Below are positions 11,531-25,124 of a DNA stretch of 64,000 nt, piece after piece (positions within the stretch are counted from its first letter, which is position 1; each line of letters begins with the position of its first letter). The translations under genes and the position numbers were made by a program. A model generated the notes under the pieces. That model was not told where the DNA came from. It was given only the letters and a program-made list of their open reading frames with translations, and ran no database searches. Origin of the DNA: Sclerodactyla briareus (taxonomy: Eukaryota; Echinodermata; Holothuroidea; Dendrochirotida; Sclerodactylidae); the NCBI GenBank assembly GCA_026419785.1, contig JAODTK010002666.1, positions 484,510 to 548,509 on the forward strand, given 5' to 3'.

Positions 11531-14500
11531 CACAGGGCACATAACACGCCCACACATCAATAAACACACCACACGACAAAGTTATTGCTATTAGTCTCTT
11601 CATGAACTTTTTTCAGGCGAGACAAAAAGCACCTACTGGCAGCAGCTTACTGGTGATATGGTATAACTACCTGAGGCAGAATGTAATTGATTTCTACCCA
11701 ATAGCCCTATGTTCTGTGAGAACTTTGTCAGTTATGGTACACATCACACATAGCTACTGTATACACTACTGGCAAACCAGATCATCACTCAAATTACAAA
11801 CTCACATCTAGGTCATGTTAGGCCCTAAACTCTACTACCAAATTCCTGATCTATATTTCATATGTAGGCCCTCCTATGAGCTACAAGGAGGACAGCTCTA
11901 CTATGGGAAACATGATCACACATGGATACTGATCTGAACACATCAGTCAGATCATGGGATCATTCTCACAAGTTTACCACCACCTGTTCCCAGTTCTGAC
12001 TCCTTTATTTTCTTTGGGCCTCAAACTGACTAAACAGTTTTTTTTTTTCATTGGTCGGGAACCAGCAACTGTTTCAACACTGCAGCTCATGCAAGAACTA
12101 AGGCAGATCTGCTGAGGTACACTCCCTCCCTTCACTCTCTCGCATCCACCACCAATTTGGGATTGCAGGACTTTAGAAGGGCTCACTAAATGTCCCCTCA
12201 ATCACAACCAGACATGTGTGCCATCCAATTTGTTTTGTCAAACCGGCTTCTGTAACATGGCCAGAGATTTGTCCTTCAGAAGGCAACCCCCGCCAATACC
12301 ATTAATGGGAGCCCACCACTGGGGTTTAGTCACTCTTATCATACTTCAACACCAAGCCTTCCCCTTACATTCCTACATACATGTGAATTTGCAGTCTTTA
12401 GTCTTTTCATCACCCATGTGCAAACAAGTCACATTTTGCAGGCAGCAGAATATTTGTGCCGTCCTCGGACGATCACTCACAGACGAATTCCACTTACCTT
12501 CCCCCCCCCCTCCTTTTGAGCTTCCGCAAAATCACATCATCACGTCCGCCTCCATAGCAACGTCACCATGGCATCGTTGACGATCACTAAAAAGGTAAAT
12601 CGGATCACGTACAACAGTAACCGACCGGATTTTCTTTTTCTACTCAGAGCACACGTACACGGAGTTACTGTGAACTTCTCCTCACAACCCTTCATAATAA
12701 TTTACATGCACCATGTCTTGTAAGGTCCCATTGCCACCCGCAACCCCCCCCCCCCCCCCCCGCCCCCTCCCCCGTTGTGCCACAATGTTCCGCCTGCAGT
12801 ATGGGCATGTCTGAGAGGTTCATGTTTTGACTTCTTACAGTGAGGCTTAATGTAGTTCCTCCCCTTGGATTAATTGGTTAGATGACGATCAACCCCGACA
12901 AAGACGTACCACACTGTGTCCCCAAGCTAAAGGCGACTCAAGGCCCCCCTTTTAGTTAACTCGGAGATACCAGAAGAATAGTTCAAGCAGTTTTTACCTC
13001 CATTCTGATATAGATTGCCCACTATGTCATCGTAATGTTACGGGTGGACCTTACTACTTGTTTTTTGGTTTCAATGTGGGCTCTGAGATGTTGTCGCTAT
13101 TCTTGAAGGGGAGTCGTCCTACTTCCGCTTTTCCTAGCCGCATAGAACTTCCCCCTGCGTACATGGTGTGGGCACTCCCTCCTTAAGACAACGCCCTATC
13201 TCGGTCGCTGACGGCCCCCCAATTTCCATTAGGTTCGTGCGGATGTCTTCTCGAAAAAACTTTGAACTACTGGGCCATACGGGTGCCTCCAAACAATTAT
13301 CTTGCACCTGGGGAGAACTGAAGTCCATAAACCTACACATCTATAAAATCAGTTGAACCCCGGACCTCCTGTTTGTTGGGTCGACACCCAGCCTTGGCTG
13401 TACCACACAGTTGGCCATAATCCTGGGAAACAATAACATGAATAGTCTACGATTTGACTGGGCTTCTAGGTCCCGCCTTCTTCAACCAGTTTCGGTGAAA
13501 GTGTCACCTCGATGTTGCCTATCTAAGCGAGTGCCACACCTAAGGTTGGATGGAGCGGACAGGGAATTTTCAACCTGGCAGACCCCCCCGCCAGATTGCA
13601 GGAACAGCATTTTCCCACGCCTCAAGGTAGAAGCAACACCCTAAAGTGATTACTGAATACTATAGCCTCAACTCAAACATGCTCGGCGCAGATGAGCAAA
13701 CCTCAGCAAGATATATGTAAACCCCCCTTCCCTAATCATTAACTGTGTACTGTTGTTTTCAGACTGATGCGTCAATTAAATGTATAGGCTTTTATATTCG
13801 CGGGTGAAGCAATCGAAAGATATTCGGTATTTACCCTAGCTAGCCCAGGGTGGATCGTTTTCGAAGGAGTTGGTTACTGCAGGCGTCGCATATTTTAAAC
13901 AGCTTGGTTTGTCTCCTGTCTGAATAGAGCATTTGAACATTAATACTGTCACCGTCTGACACGTTTTCCTATGACTTTTAATCTTTATTTTCATTTTTTT
14001 CATGCCAGTCTGTCGCCGCCAGTTGAGAAGGCCTGTTCCAAGGGGATGATAAACAGCCCAGCTATCAAAAGGTTCTAGAAACCGTTCATGTATGAAATAG
14101 AATAAATATTTAAAAAAACGGACTAACAGTATAGAGTGAGGACTCAATCTATTGGCCTAACCCATCCTTTGTTAACCGACATTCATTGCAGAGTTATAGA
14201 ATTTTAACCATTGAAGTATGTATATTGTGCAACATGACATTTTGCAAGAAAAAGGGACATCACAGTACTGTTTTTCTTGTTCCTTTTATTTGCTGGTATT
14301 TCCGTCACAAGAAACCATCCGTTTCATAGCCTGAGGTTCACTATTCTGGACTGATATGTTGTGCCATTTATCCTCATTATTGAGAAACAACAGGTCAAGC
14401 ACTTGAGCAATGTCAGTCTTTCGAACATCAAAAACAACAGGCTACATAAGGAATGTTAACATGGATAGATATATATATACGTCATAACTGATTGGGCAAT

Positions 14501-16900
14501 GGTATTTTGGGTGTTATTGAGACCCCCAATTGACCACTTTAAAGTAACAAAACTTGCCACGGAATGTTGTATCAAGATGGGGTTTTGGGAAATGATTCAG
14601 TTTCCCCCACCCCCTATACAAACTTTACAAGTGTAATCACTTAGCCAATGGAATGTTTTGTAATCAGACAGGTTTGGACTTTGGACCAATGCAATAAAGT
14701 TTGCCTTCCTCTATAGTTATAAGAACCTGGACATTCAGGATGTAAGCACATAAATGTGAGTATTGAAGAGAAAATTTGGGCACAAAGCAAATTTGTTTCC
14801 CTGAGATAGTAGATAATATTCAACTCTCTTAGACTTCTCTCGTTTTGAAAGCAAGCACTATTGATAAAACAAGTTCCCAAAATAGGTATTCACCAACAGT
14901 AGCCTAGTTGTAATGGCATCAAACCTTTTCCATGATTCCTGTCTATTATTCAGCAAAGTCAGCAAACAACGCAAAGTTATAACCCCTACTGAAACTACTT
15001 ACACCGGCACTTAACGGCATAAAAGCAATTGCACAACAGAATGCTACCCCAATAACTCAAGCCGGCGATACGCTCCGCTTAATTTCTGGGGAATTTCTCG
15101 TAACACGCGACGCGACACGTGTCGAGAACAATGGCACACTTGGACCACGCGAACTTGCTGTGACGCCTGGAAATACCGGGTACGCGGTTAAAAAAAAAAA
15201 GGCAGCGCAAAAATGCGCTCACTGCGGAGGCAGCAATCAGGCGACGGGTTGCTATAAATACCCTAGCAAGTCAACCAGGGCTATTCATCTGGGCAAACTT
15301 TCCACGCCTTGTTCATCCGGCTTCAAGGGGAAGCTATACACAATGTACGATACCTAATGTATGTATGCCACATTGAAATATGTACTCAATTTACACAAAT
15401 GAAACATATACATATAGCAACTTCTTTCGCAATGTAATTTAAGATGAAACTGTGTTTTTCTCGTTGGATGTTTTCTTTACATGTCCTGAACCTCCCCTGT
15501 GCTGCGTTGGCAATTTACAACTGATGCACAGCACTTACCAGTGTATGGTTATGTATTCATAATGAAACACTCTCATGTGAAACTGAAAAGATGTGATATC
15601 AAAAATGCTACACCCGAAACCTGGGAAGGTTCCAGCCTCGTCAGTTATTTCAATTCAACAATTGAGAATTTATGAATATTGTCCGCTGAGTTGAATATGG
15701 AAAATTGTGTTTACTCCTGCCTTATCTTCCCTCATATTTTACCTATTCTTTCTATTCTCCCGACAACAATTGGTTTCTCTACTTTTTCTGTCCTTGAAAA
15801 CTGAATCTTATTACAAAGAGTCATAATTGGATACTACTGTGGAGAACCGACAACTTGCATGAAAACGGTTGTTGGAAAACTTGATACATTTGACTCAAAT
15901 TTGCAATGTTGGTTGCACTTCCCCTCCCCCCCCCCCCCTGCCCCCTTGGGACACTGTTGGATCTATCACTGCCAGTGCGGGAGCAGCATGGAGCGTTAAT
16001 ATCCTATGCCAAACAGTAACAATTGGTGTTCCGGACGTTTTTGTCCACGATTGGGCAGGCTCTGGAGTCCAACGTTTCCAAAATGACCACTCCCTCAACA
16101 GATATTATGACCCCACCTGATCCTCCATTCATGTCATGATGTAGGCCTACTGTATTGTTCAGTGGTAACAGCACATGTGCGCTCGTTTTTCACTTGCGCC
16201 AAGTTGCCGACGCAACTGTCAATTTCCCCCGGGAATTGTGAACTATTTCGTTTCCTCCTGTCATTCAGGCTTATGTTATACCTACTCGTACTACAGCCAA
16301 TGTGCTGGTAGCTCTCTCCCGAACAGGAGGACACGGTTCGGCTCCACCCATTATTCAAATGAACAGGATGTACAGCCTATGCCTCATGGTGATGCGTAGA
16401 CCAATTGAGCTCCGAACTATATTGGAGGCAACTCGATCTTCATGATGTGCATCCGGGAATGGATCTATACTTTAATCCATCAATTTTGAATTTACATACC
16501 TCAGTTACTGGGCTCTCAAGCTCTGATTACGAGATTTGGTTTTCCCAGAGTCCGTGGCAAGGCACACCCTGGCTGAAAAAATGAGACTAGGTGGAGGTAC
16601 GCATTTTTTCGGAGCACAGGCAGTAGGATGAGTAGGTGGGTTAATTTTTCCCAATTTCAAATCAATCAAACAAATGAATATTATTCGCATCACATTGATA
16701 TATTACAAAGCATTCCCCACAAGCGATATTTTCGGCATATCAATTCTCCAGGGTCATAGGGTTCCAGACCCAGAACCAGGACAATACGAAAAAACTCCAC
16801 AGTCATCGTTGTGATGGTTTTTACGCCAAAAAAAAGGAAAAGATATTCTCCTTGTCGAAACTTCTTATTCTGGACTTCCACCAGTCTGACACATCGATAT
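11531..16900. other. Long gene-poor stretch
   Basis: No gene can be supported. Short frames such as 12218-12580 (+), 13836-14147 (-) and 15160-15357 (+) are unrecognised. The last contains a CxxC-like CAHCGG motif followed by another Cys, but the rest does not fit a zinc knuckle I know. Notable homopolymers are C18 at 12744-12761 and C13 at about 15926-15938. A palindromic AGGCCT word at about 16143 matches a motif scattered through the window. Confidence 0.4.
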
Positions 16901-16914
16901 GCGAAAGTTCAATA

Positions 16915-16977
16915 AAGGTTCACTACTCCAAAAATGTGGAAAAGTTTGCTACTTCCGAAGCGCAGTGAGTGAACCTT
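16915..16977. repeat. Short hairpin with perfect 10-bp inverted ends
   Basis: AAGGTTCACT at 16915-16924 is exactly complementary to AGTGAACCTT at 16968-16977, enclosing 43 bases. It could be a tiny foldback element or chance; no function is evident. Confidence 0.45.
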
Positions 16978-19009
16978 CTTAATTTCTTGAGTAGCAACTG
17001 GTACAGATTTTTTCTGGAAGAACCAAATCGTAACAATTTTTACTTCCAACAACTTTCCAGTAACTTCCAGCGTAGAGAACATTTTTCAGAATCAACTTTG
17101 TCCCACCTAATGACTTAGTTGTGGAAGTTCCATGTGATGAGATGTCGGAATAATAATAAGGTGTTGGACCAATGGAGCGAACCCGACAAGATCAGTGGGA
17201 CTGGTCTTAGTTAACACCTGAGGGGGGGGGGCGGGGGGGTGGGGGGAGTAGAGGGGGTAGATAGATACCCAGGAAGGTTCCTTTGATGACTGGAAGACAT
17301 TTGTACAAACACTATGTACGTTAACTGCTCAATCAACTTGTTGTGGAGTCTCTCAAATTGTAGGGCATCACAGTATTTCGATCACATTGTCTCTATCGGC
17401 AGCCCAACTGGTGGCATGAATCACCCATTGCGGTAGGATGCCAATTATGCCCGAGTGCAAGGCTCAGGAGAAACTGCATTATATTACCTGTCAAACCTGG
17501 ATTGACTAACACTGATAGCTGGAGTCAGGGTGATCGCTGGAGTCAGGTATGGCTGAAGCAAGGTTGGAGGAGCGGGAAACAATACCCCTCGGACGAAGTG
17601 CTACGACAGATTGCCATAACGGGGCATAGCAGTTCTGACTCCTCTGCGAACCATCCATAGCAGGATACCCAATTCTCCCGCCTCCATACGACCCTAGAAT
17701 TGAAGACATGACCCATGTCGGTACACAGCAAGCTGATGATTTGTTAACACAAATGGACACAAAGTCTATACAGTATTGTACACATTCCTGCATTCCCTCC
17801 TCAAAGAGCAGGAAGCAAGATGCAGATTTGGGGAGGGAATCCCAATTGCGCAACAACGCATGACGTCAAACAAAAACCCGGGAAAGTTATGTCATGTATT
17901 TCATTGTTTCATTTTGTGAATAGGTCAACATCATTTAGCAGAAGTCCAGTGTCATCTTCCTCTCCACCTAGTGGCCATCCAACGACCTACCAAACCACTA
18001 CAGCGATCCTCCCTCTTAAACTAAATGCTTTTCGTAGTGAAATAAGTGTGAAAATATCAGTTTGTTATTATAGGATGATAGGATGCTTCCGATCTGCACC
18101 AATAAACATGCACAAACTTCAAAAGGACTGTTTGACTCCAAAACGGAAAGTTAGTACGAAAATTCCAGTTTGGACTGACCGCATTCAGTTTATCCAGCTC
18201 ATATATTAGCCTCTTTATAATTCATATCGAAGGTTGTCCTTTCACATTGATCGAGGAGCTGACGTACAGGGGTTCAGGTCCTGCCAAGTTTGCCAACTTG
18301 ATCAAAGGGCCTCCCTACATTGAATCACTCCCAAACAAAATTTGCTCTGGACTGGTTGCGCTCTGCAGGTAGAGAATCATTGAGTGAGTGAGTGCATTTA
18401 CCCACAGTTTAGGGATGGCGTGGAGAAAAGAAAGGACCAAAAATGAGTACTTTTTGGGACTCCAGATTTGATACTGAATATGCCCCGCCCCAACCTCAGA
18501 AAATGGGCTATGGCCTGGTTACCTGTTCTGCTCATAGGTGACCATAGCCAATAGAATTTTTAAAGTGGTTCTAAAGCAGACCAAAGCTTAGCCGCCACGA
18601 GCGAAGGGCCATATTTACGCAGGATTTTATTCGCTCAGACTGGCAAGAAAGCTGTTTCTGTTCACGTTGTGAAGAGTCACCCAGACGGAGCGAGGTGGTG
18701 GGGATACCGGTAAATATTATACCAGCAGGAAAATTCCTTACAGCAGTAGTTCAAACAAACATACAGTACGCAACGGCGATTCTGCATGGCTCTTTCGGAG
18801 GCCATATGGTAAAGGTTTTAATATGAAGAAATCTGAACCAAATTACAAATGGGTAATGGGCCTAGATGGCAGCCCACTAGCCATGTTTTGCGGCAAGCAA
18901 AAGTTAGGAATCAGGCCAGTCCAAACGGTGATACACTAAATGCTCCAAGCTACACATTGATTCCCGGGAGGAGTATCGCTTACAATACAGGCTACCAATA
19001 AGCCAGTTC
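16978..19009. other. No gene recognised
   Basis: Contains a G-rich stretch at 17221-17258 and a small direct duplication of GCTGGAGTCAGG at 17518 and 17535. Frames at 17506-17856 (-) and 17820-18209 (+, 129 codons) overlap and have no recognisable motif. Confidence 0.4.
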
Positions 19010-19370
19010 AGAGTTACAGTTAATGAGATAATAATGATATTGTGCAAAGGATCATAGGGGACATGACCGCAGTTCGACGTTGAATGTTTACAGTGTGCAG
19101 AGACGATCTCGATATTACCTGCTCGAAAATTACGTCATCCTGCCATCAACAACACTTACAGATCCCCGCCCCATACTTATCAACAATAACATCCGAAAAA
19201 CACCATGGGAGAGTGTTGCGTTCAAAGGTGCTGTTTAAACAACAAGCCGTACCGATTCACGCTATTATGGGGGGATCTGACGATAATCTTTGTCCATTCC
19301 ATTGACTGGTATGTGAGTGAGAATGAGATGCGCACTTAGAACTCGAAACTGGTTATAGTTTGAATGAAGA
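19010..19370 (+). repeat. Dispersed repeat family R4, copy 1
   Basis: This segment reads in the same order as 48610-48965: AGTTAATGAGAT, GACCGCA(G)TTCGA, ACGTTGAA, then CAACAATAACATCCGAAAA, and finally GCGCACTTAGAACT. The two copies differ by scattered substitutions and indels. A third partial copy in reverse orientation lies at about 26340-26440. No coding capacity or terminal inverted repeat was found, so this is a dispersed repeat of unknown class. Confidence 0.65.
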
Positions 19371-20800
19371 CAGCTGACGATGACAATTTCCTGCAAGTTA
19401 GTATCACGGCCTTCAGAGACGGAAGGTTTTTTGTTGATACAATCGCTCATAAACCCTTTAGCAGTAGCACCATGCTTCAACCAACCTCTGCTACCACGAG
19501 AGGTTAGGGGTCATCAACATGAAGCCATCCTTTTATTATCCCGAAAATAGGCCCTCAAGACATGTGTTTACCAAAATCTGTACACAAACTGTACTTGCAT
19601 GTTCCTCAAATATTGTGACTGTCCCCATGGCAACCCGATCATATGGACTCTGTGGGAAAGATGGGGGCGGACGGCATGGACAAATATAAACCTGGACAAC
19701 ACTGATTCAGGGAAAACCCCACTCATTGGACAGAGAGCAGGACAGGAATATTATAGGAAGTGCAGGTTGGGTAGGGGAGGGTAGGTTCTGGCCTTAAATG
19801 GAGGATGACCCTGGGCCTGTATGGGGTGTTTAGAGCATTTCAAATGTCCTAGGCCATCAGGGGGAGGCAGTTCCAGGCTAGATACGGTCAGTGGTACCTC
19901 ACTTGCAATGTAGGAATGTGGAGTTTGGAATGATACAGTGATTGATACGATATCAGCTCTCTACTTATCTGGCAAGCCAGGGGGTACTAATAAGTGAAAT
20001 TCTCTTATGGGCCCGCCACTAATGGGCAGGAAACATGAAGCTCATGACAAAGGGTTTTTTAGGATGAAAGAGCAATAAGTTTTTAATGGACAGGCTCTTT
20101 ACCAGTATGTATCGTCGAAATTAATTAATGTGAAAATGGGCGATGTACCAAGAGTTATGCCGGCGAGAATTTTGTGTTGTGAGGTCTTGTGAAGGACACC
20201 ATCCAGTGTTGCCTGGTGTTGCAAGAGGATACTGCCTTCTTGAAATAGCACCGCACAACAATACCAAAAAAAACCAATTTCTGTGCTGAATGCTGAAAGC
20301 TGCCACAACAGCAATCTCGCATTATAGGAAAGTGCGAACCCTGTAATTCCATTAGTGTAGCAGCAGTCAATGGAGCAAGCCTGCAAAATTGGGCCAGAAT
20401 GAGACTGGTAGGCTAAGTGGGGGGAGGGGGGAGGGGGGGGGGGGAGGGGGGAGGGAAAGGTATTAACGGCTGGACATTTTGGATACCCCAGCACGGAGGA
20501 ATCAGAGACAAAACCTGTCCCACAATCCTGATGTGGAATTCAGTACAGATCAGTGAGGAACTCGTGGCTGCAGATGATTACATCAGGCCCCAGCAAAATC
20601 TAAGAGGTCTGGAGGGTTTTTTTTGATCCCCTGCCGACGAGTGGTGGAGGAGCACCTCCCACTCTGATCCCAGCCATAACACGAATGGTGGCAAGACTTC
20701 ACTTGAAACTGCCAGTGTTCCCATCGAAAGATAAGAAAGCCTTGGTTGAGACCCATTTGAAGGTAGTCCACACCACACGGTGACCCGAACACATTCTCAA
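19371..20800. other. No gene recognised; G-rich tract inside
   Basis: A purine-rich G tract occupies about 20418-20459. Minus-strand frames of up to 131 codons (20099-20494) arise partly from this tract and contain a poly-proline/serine run; none looks like a real protein. Confidence 0.4.
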
Positions 20801-20809
20801 ATAAACCTA

Positions 20810-22070
20810 TGAACCTGGGTCAAATTTGCCGTTCCTATCTAAAATTTATAGAAAAAGTGGTATATCTAACAAATTGGAGTCACATGTCAAATAACAAGCT
20901 GTATGAGACCTTTCAGTCAGCATACAGACAACATCATGGGACTGATAAATGAAAACAGCGCTACTCTCCGTACAGAATGATTATTTACGTAGGTTGGGAA
21001 AACCAAACCAAACTGTTGTTATCGTCTTACTCGACTTATCGCCGCGTTGGACACCATAGACCACGAAATACTGGTAAACGCCTGGTAGAAATGCGCTGGG
21101 ATTAGGGGTTCGGCCCTGCAGTGGATAAAGTTGGACTTGAATCTGACTGAAAGGTCCAGGGACGTATGTATGAACTGACGGATCACATCCTCCCCCATGT
21201 CATTACTTCATGGCGTACCCAGGGATCAGTATTAGGTCCCCAGTTCTTCGTAATGTATACTGGTCTATCGTGATATTGCCCGAGATATGGTATCCGCGTT
21301 TTGCAAACTTTACGCAGATGAACCACAATTGTACCCAGTCATGCAATCCCGAACTCAGTGGAGAGAGCAGCAAGCTCTCAGACAATAGAAGAGGTGGTGA
21401 TATTAAATTTGGATTGACCGTCAATGATAAGCTCAAACTAATAGACGACCAAACGGAAAGGATTGTTTTCTTGTCTCGTCCAATGCGAGAGTATGTAACC
21501 TCATCCCCCCTGCACGTAGGAAATGATTGGATTCTACCAAAGGCCTCCGTTAGAAACATAGGTGTCATATTTGATGAAACGATGAGCGTGGATAACGATT
21601 TTAAGAAAGTATGCCAATCTGGGTACTTTCACCCCCCCCCCCCCCCCCCCCCTTATGTAACATAATATATCCGGTAAGCCATCTTTCAAAGGGTCACACT
21701 GAGAAAGTAGTCCATGCATTCGTGTCTTCTCGATTTTAGGACGGTGCAATGGTATGCCATTCGTATGGCCATCTCTAAGAATCTGTTGCATCGTCTGCAG
21801 CTGGTCCAGAATGCTGCGGCCCGGACTGTCTGCAAGGTGCGTAACATGATCACATTGGCCCTCCACTCGCTCCCTACACTGACTATCCATCGAACAACGT
21901 ATCATCTTTAAGTTATGTTACTCACTTGGAAAGCTCTAAATGGCAGCTCTCCTCATACATCCAGGAGCATGAGGTCATTTCATGTTTCTGTCGGATTAAG
22001 TTGTTTTAGATATTATGGCGCTTATAAATTTTGTTTATTAATTATTATTATAAGTATGAGATAGGTTGAG
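20810..22070 (+). mobile_element. Decayed CR1/L2-like LINE: reverse transcriptase core and C-terminus
   Basis: The hallmarks of a non-LTR reverse transcriptase appear in order on the + strand, in different frames. A NLPFLSK-like block lies near 20824; a motif A block (VIVLLDLS..DTIDHEIL) at about 21018-21072; a GVPQGSVLGP-like block at 21212-21240; and the catalytic loop KLYADE at about 21305-21322. A RNIGVIFDETM-like block follows at about 21551-21585, and LLHRLQLVQNAAARTV at about 21783-21830. The second aspartate of the usual YADD is read as glutamate, and at least five frame changes are needed, so the element is inactive as written. A C21 run (21632-21652) interrupts it. A TGGCGCTTATAAATTTTG-like tail followed by ATT repeats (22016-22062) resembles a LINE 3' end. 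In CR1/L2 elements this enzyme nicks target DNA and copies the element RNA in place. Confidence 0.85.
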
Positions 22071-25040
22071 GAGTGAAGTCGACTCACAAAATTCACTCAT
22101 TTGGTGGGTTATGGCCACCGAAATGATAATTCCACGTCGTTCTTGACACACGCTACGCACAAGAATATCACAGAAAATATGATCGAAATCTGATTTTCCA
22201 ACTCAAATCAGCACTTATTTTGGTTTTTGTCTCAAACCGATGGAGGTCCATGAATGCCTAGCCTCCATGTGTATCATGGAAGGCTGTGTTTCGGAGCCTC
22301 ATATGAGTTAGAACAATTGGATTTTATCAGAGCTGTGAAAATTAGGTAGAGTAGATGATCAAGAACACCATATCAAAATTTAATGGCATATGAATTATAA
22401 TTGTAAAACAAATGAAGTGAATATCACAACTTGTCACACTCACAGGCTTATTCCATTGCTTGCTACACAAAGTGCTCAACATGAATGATTTGGCAAGTGC
22501 TATACATACGTGAACTGCATGTTTTCACTTCATAGGAGAATGCTAATGCTTAGCGCATGTATGCATGAGAACAGAAGGCAAATTGAAGATCAGTTTTCAA
22601 CTTTCAGATCATGTGGTGCCCCCCTCCCCCCCCCCCCCCTCCCACACCCACACAGACACTTGCTTGAGAAGGTGGAGATGCACATGGGCAGCAGTGGATC
22701 AAAATGTGTAGAGTCTAGTGAATACTAATCAGTTGGGTATCAGTTGATCATTAGCCCCTGGAAATTGGTGGAGAGTAATCAGAGGTCCAACCTAAGGGGA
22801 TCCTTCTTCTTTTTTTTTTACTGAAAAACCATTTAAAAACACAGAACACAGCAATCAGAAAAACGGCCCTTCATATATGAGTTAGAAAAATCAGATATCA
22901 ATAAATTTGCCATTTTCAGTGACGTAGAATACTAAGAACAAACTATCAGGGATTTGGTGGTGATACACCCACAATTGAGTGGAATATCGTGATTTTCCTG
23001 GCTTGCTCTATTGACTGCTTACACCAAGTGCCCCTATGAATAAGTTTTGCATGATGCTAGTATACTGTGTGCAGGTGTATCGTAAGTCGGTCAGATTCAC
23101 AAGTCGTCATTGCCCACATGCCTTTATTATACCCAGAAGTCAAGTGACAGATAGGTGCTGACTGATGGTCGAGCAGATATCAACACGTAGGGAGACGTCT
23201 GTTTCCGGACATGGTATAGTAGGGGTATCATGAGCAGAACGGTCCTTGAGACAAAAACACCTGGAAAAAAACAGAGGCTAGTAAAACCATGGGGGATTGT
23301 TGAAATTTATCTAGAATATCCAACCAAATAAGAGAGAAGAAAGAAAAAAATTGCAACAAAAATTTGGCTGAAGAATGATAACATTACCTGACATTGTTTG
23401 AGTCAGTGAAAAGGGTTTTCCATAGGACATATCCAACTGCACTCGAAAAAGTCTGTTAAAATTTACAAAAGGAACCATTTTTATTATCTGTCAATTAATG
23501 GGAGTTGTTAACAAGACATAAGTTTACAAATGTGATTGTTCTTCCATAATTTCTTAACTGTGTATTGAGGCGCCTTGAAAATCCGAAAAGTGTTTGACTC
23601 AAGATACTACTGTTAACTAGAATACAAAATATGCTTAGGCCTAAGCGGCAGGGAAATTCCAAGTTTCATTCCAAAGAGGCGATATCTAACAATAAATATA
23701 AGGAAAAAAAACTATAAAAGAGTCATTTATACATAGGACTAACTCTTGAAGTATTGTCCGGGTTGTGCTTATTTTACATTCTAGAGCGGGCAAATATTTG
23801 CAGACCCAGCCTAATTGTTCGGCTATGTTACCACCAGACTATTTACAAACTGTCACTGTGTGGGAAAACCGTGAATACTCAGTAAAAATCCATAATTGGC
23901 AGGTCTTTGGGCAATACCCGCCGGCAAAATTGCAAAGACTAGCTGAACCCACTTATCCTGATCTGACTAAGGCACTAAAATTAGGGGATACCCTAGGCTA
24001 GCGCCTGGCCATAACGGAGGTCCAACTCCAAGATGGGACGCCAGTCAGTCCAACTCCACAAGTTAGGCCCTAGGCTAAAACAGTCTACTAGTGCCGTAAA
24101 AACTAAGAAGTTTGTTAAACAAACTGAGACCATGAACCAGTTACAGAAACAGCTGGCAAAACACATTCCTACAAACAGATGTGAACAATGTTACATGTTA
24201 GAGCAACAACTAACCAAGCGAGCCCAACAAACATCATTATTACAAAATACCTGCTACCGCGTACTTTTATGGAATTTAGTCTGATAAGTATAAGTGAGTT
24301 GAAGGATTCGTTCTATGAATGCCTTTCTGGTAACGTCCAGTTCCATTTCCAAGTGGCTCATGATATATCTTGGAAAAACATTTGAGAAAATCAGTTTAGG
24401 TTTTCCAGGCAAAAGAAAAAAAGTAAGAATATGACACGGATTAGGGTACGCGGGCACAGTCGATAATAGAGGATGAAATCTTTAAGAGGAATGTTTGCTC
24501 CCTCAGTTTCGTAGAAATCTGACCCCATTTTTTGAGACTTGTTTTCATGTTGCGGTTTTTTCCGCGTCTTATACATATCACATTCCCAACACACAGCTCA
24601 TATGTGTGTGAACTCGCTGGCACACGTACGTACACGTACTACAGTCTATATGCCGTATGTGAATCATAATGCACAAACAGGAAAGGGGCCGACTTCCCGG
24701 AAACCGTGTGCTGTCGATCACCGCAGATGAGGTAAACATAGAACAGGTTTTGTAACAAGGACAATAGATGTATTGATAAGTCGGTTTAATCCATTCAAAT
24801 AATTTGATTCGCATTTGAAGTAATTAGGCCTAAGCCTACTTGATGACTGTGAGAAATCTGCCAATTCTTCGAAGATAAGGGGTTCCACTCCTTTAATAGT
24901 TAATGGCTTTTAGTTATGGTCTACGGCGTGCATGGAGCATGCTTGAGGCAGGGCAATAGCGGCTAGGAGATGAATGCGGGGGAAGGCACCCCTCCGTCGT
25001 CGAGTTGCCCCCCTCCCAACAGCGTCGGGGAACAAATTGA
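22071..25040. other. No confident gene
   Basis: Frames at 23765-24001 and 24033-24284 (+) follow one another and are protein-like in composition (the second is Gln/Lys-rich with a CEQC motif). They lack recognisable domains or splice sites. A C13-type run is at about 22626-22638. An ATATGAGTTAGAA phrase occurs at about 22301 and again at 22875, a weak hint of one more dispersed repeat. Confidence 0.35.
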
Positions 25041-25124
25041 CGATCTATCGGGGAATCTTGACTGATTATTCCAAAATTCCGGCGATCTATCGGGGAATCT
25101 TGACTGATTATTCCAAAATTCCGG
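25041..25124 (+). repeat. Exact 42-bp tandem duplication
   Basis: Bases 25041-25082 (starting CGATCTATCGGGGAATCTTG) are repeated without a single difference at 25083-25124. Being a multiple of three, the duplication is in frame within a short open frame (24974-25171), which therefore repeats a 14-residue phrase. I do not recognise the peptide; the frame may be non-coding. Confidence 0.9.

Noticed and set aside
21203-21568. 121-codon minus-strand open frame
   Set aside because: Antisense to the + strand LINE, whose conserved motifs explain the sequence.
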